Source of the DNA: Tubiluchus corallicola
Taxonomy: Eukaryota > Priapulida > Priapulimorpha > Priapulimorphida > Tubiluchidae
Length of the DNA stretch: 64,000 nucleotides
Reading direction: 5' to 3'
NCBI GenBank assembly: GCA_030141605.1
Contig: JAQGDQ010002367.1
Location: 930,501 to 994,500, forward strand
This document shows positions 63,638 through 64,000 of the stretch, in pieces. Each line of letters starts with the position of its first letter. The first letter of the stretch is position 1. The notes beneath the pieces are model-generated. The model searched no databases and had not been told where the DNA came from. It saw nothing but the letters and a program-made list of their open reading frames with translations. The translations under genes and the position numbers were made by a program.

Positions 63638-64000
63638 CTAAAATTAAAATTGCAAAATTAAGACATATGCATTGATACTTGGGCATGCACCAATAATGAT
63701 ATGATGCTGATTGGCTGGTTAGTCATTACCCGTATAACAGTGTATTACCACCAAGATATGTAAGCTTAGACAACAAAACTAGAAAAAACTTTTAAACTCA
63801 TCCAATACAGACTTGTCCCATTTGAAAATAGTTTAAGCTTGCTTTTGTAAGATAGCCCAGGTTAGCTGTTGGCTAAGTTTAGCTGTGACTAAATGACCAC
63901 TTGGTTGACTCACTATCTTTTCTCCGGTTACTCCAAAAAAATCAAAATCAAATCAAAGAAATTACAATATTTTGATTACGTGTTTTATTAAGTTAACATC
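63638..64000 (-). other. XBP1: XBP1 intron running off the window edge
   Basis: The acceptor TTTTAG lies just upstream of the exon beginning at 63637. No further XBP1 coding sequence was recognised to the end of the window, so the 5' exon(s) with the start codon lie beyond 64000. Confidence 0.7.

Overview
The window is AT-rich nuclear DNA from an invertebrate animal. It has spliced genes with GT-AG introns, one very long intron, many decayed non-LTR retrotransposons and several short inverted-repeat DNA transposons. No prokaryotic, organellar or viral gene organisation is seen. The lineage cannot be named from the sequence alone. The 23-nt IRE1-type intron in the XBP1 gene is the length known from fly and worm, against 26 nt in vertebrates, which fits an invertebrate.

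Layout. (1) 1-7500, plus strand: the last three coding exons of a TMEM8/PGAP6-family membrane protein. One of its introns carries a 2.7 kb minisatellite with higher-order structure. (2) 12.1-50.4 kb, plus strand: a CpG-richer promoter-like segment and a probable first exon at 12823, a 22 kb intron, then twelve exons (34972-48198) of an FBXL2/FBXL20-type F-box leucine-rich-repeat protein that ends in a CaaX box. One of its introns uses a GC donor, and three short transposons sit inside its introns. (3) 52.4-58.1 kb, minus strand: a two-exon gene for a 102-residue protein with a cyclin-docking-like motif, two SP sites and a KEN box. Its intron is packed with LINE relics. (4) 61.4-64 kb, minus strand: the 3' part of XBP1, the unfolded-protein-response bZIP factor.

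The best find is in XBP1. Both IRE1 stem-loops are readable, with CNGCAGN loops bounding a 23-nt intron. Removing it joins the bZIP frame to a long acidic activation frame. If it is kept, the alternative frame encodes a hydrophobic segment and then a C-terminal peptide, WGAHQRMWTPSMNS-stop, that closely resembles the translational-arrest peptide of mammalian XBP1u. That stretch is therefore coding in two frames.

The four genes show no operon-like relation. FBXL and the small KEN-box gene converge tail to tail, and the small gene and XBP1 run in the same direction. The rest is intron and intergenic DNA with LINE tails, MITE-like elements of four or five families, microsatellites, a large inverted pair of GGTAC-type repeat arrays and a few candidate regulatory sites.
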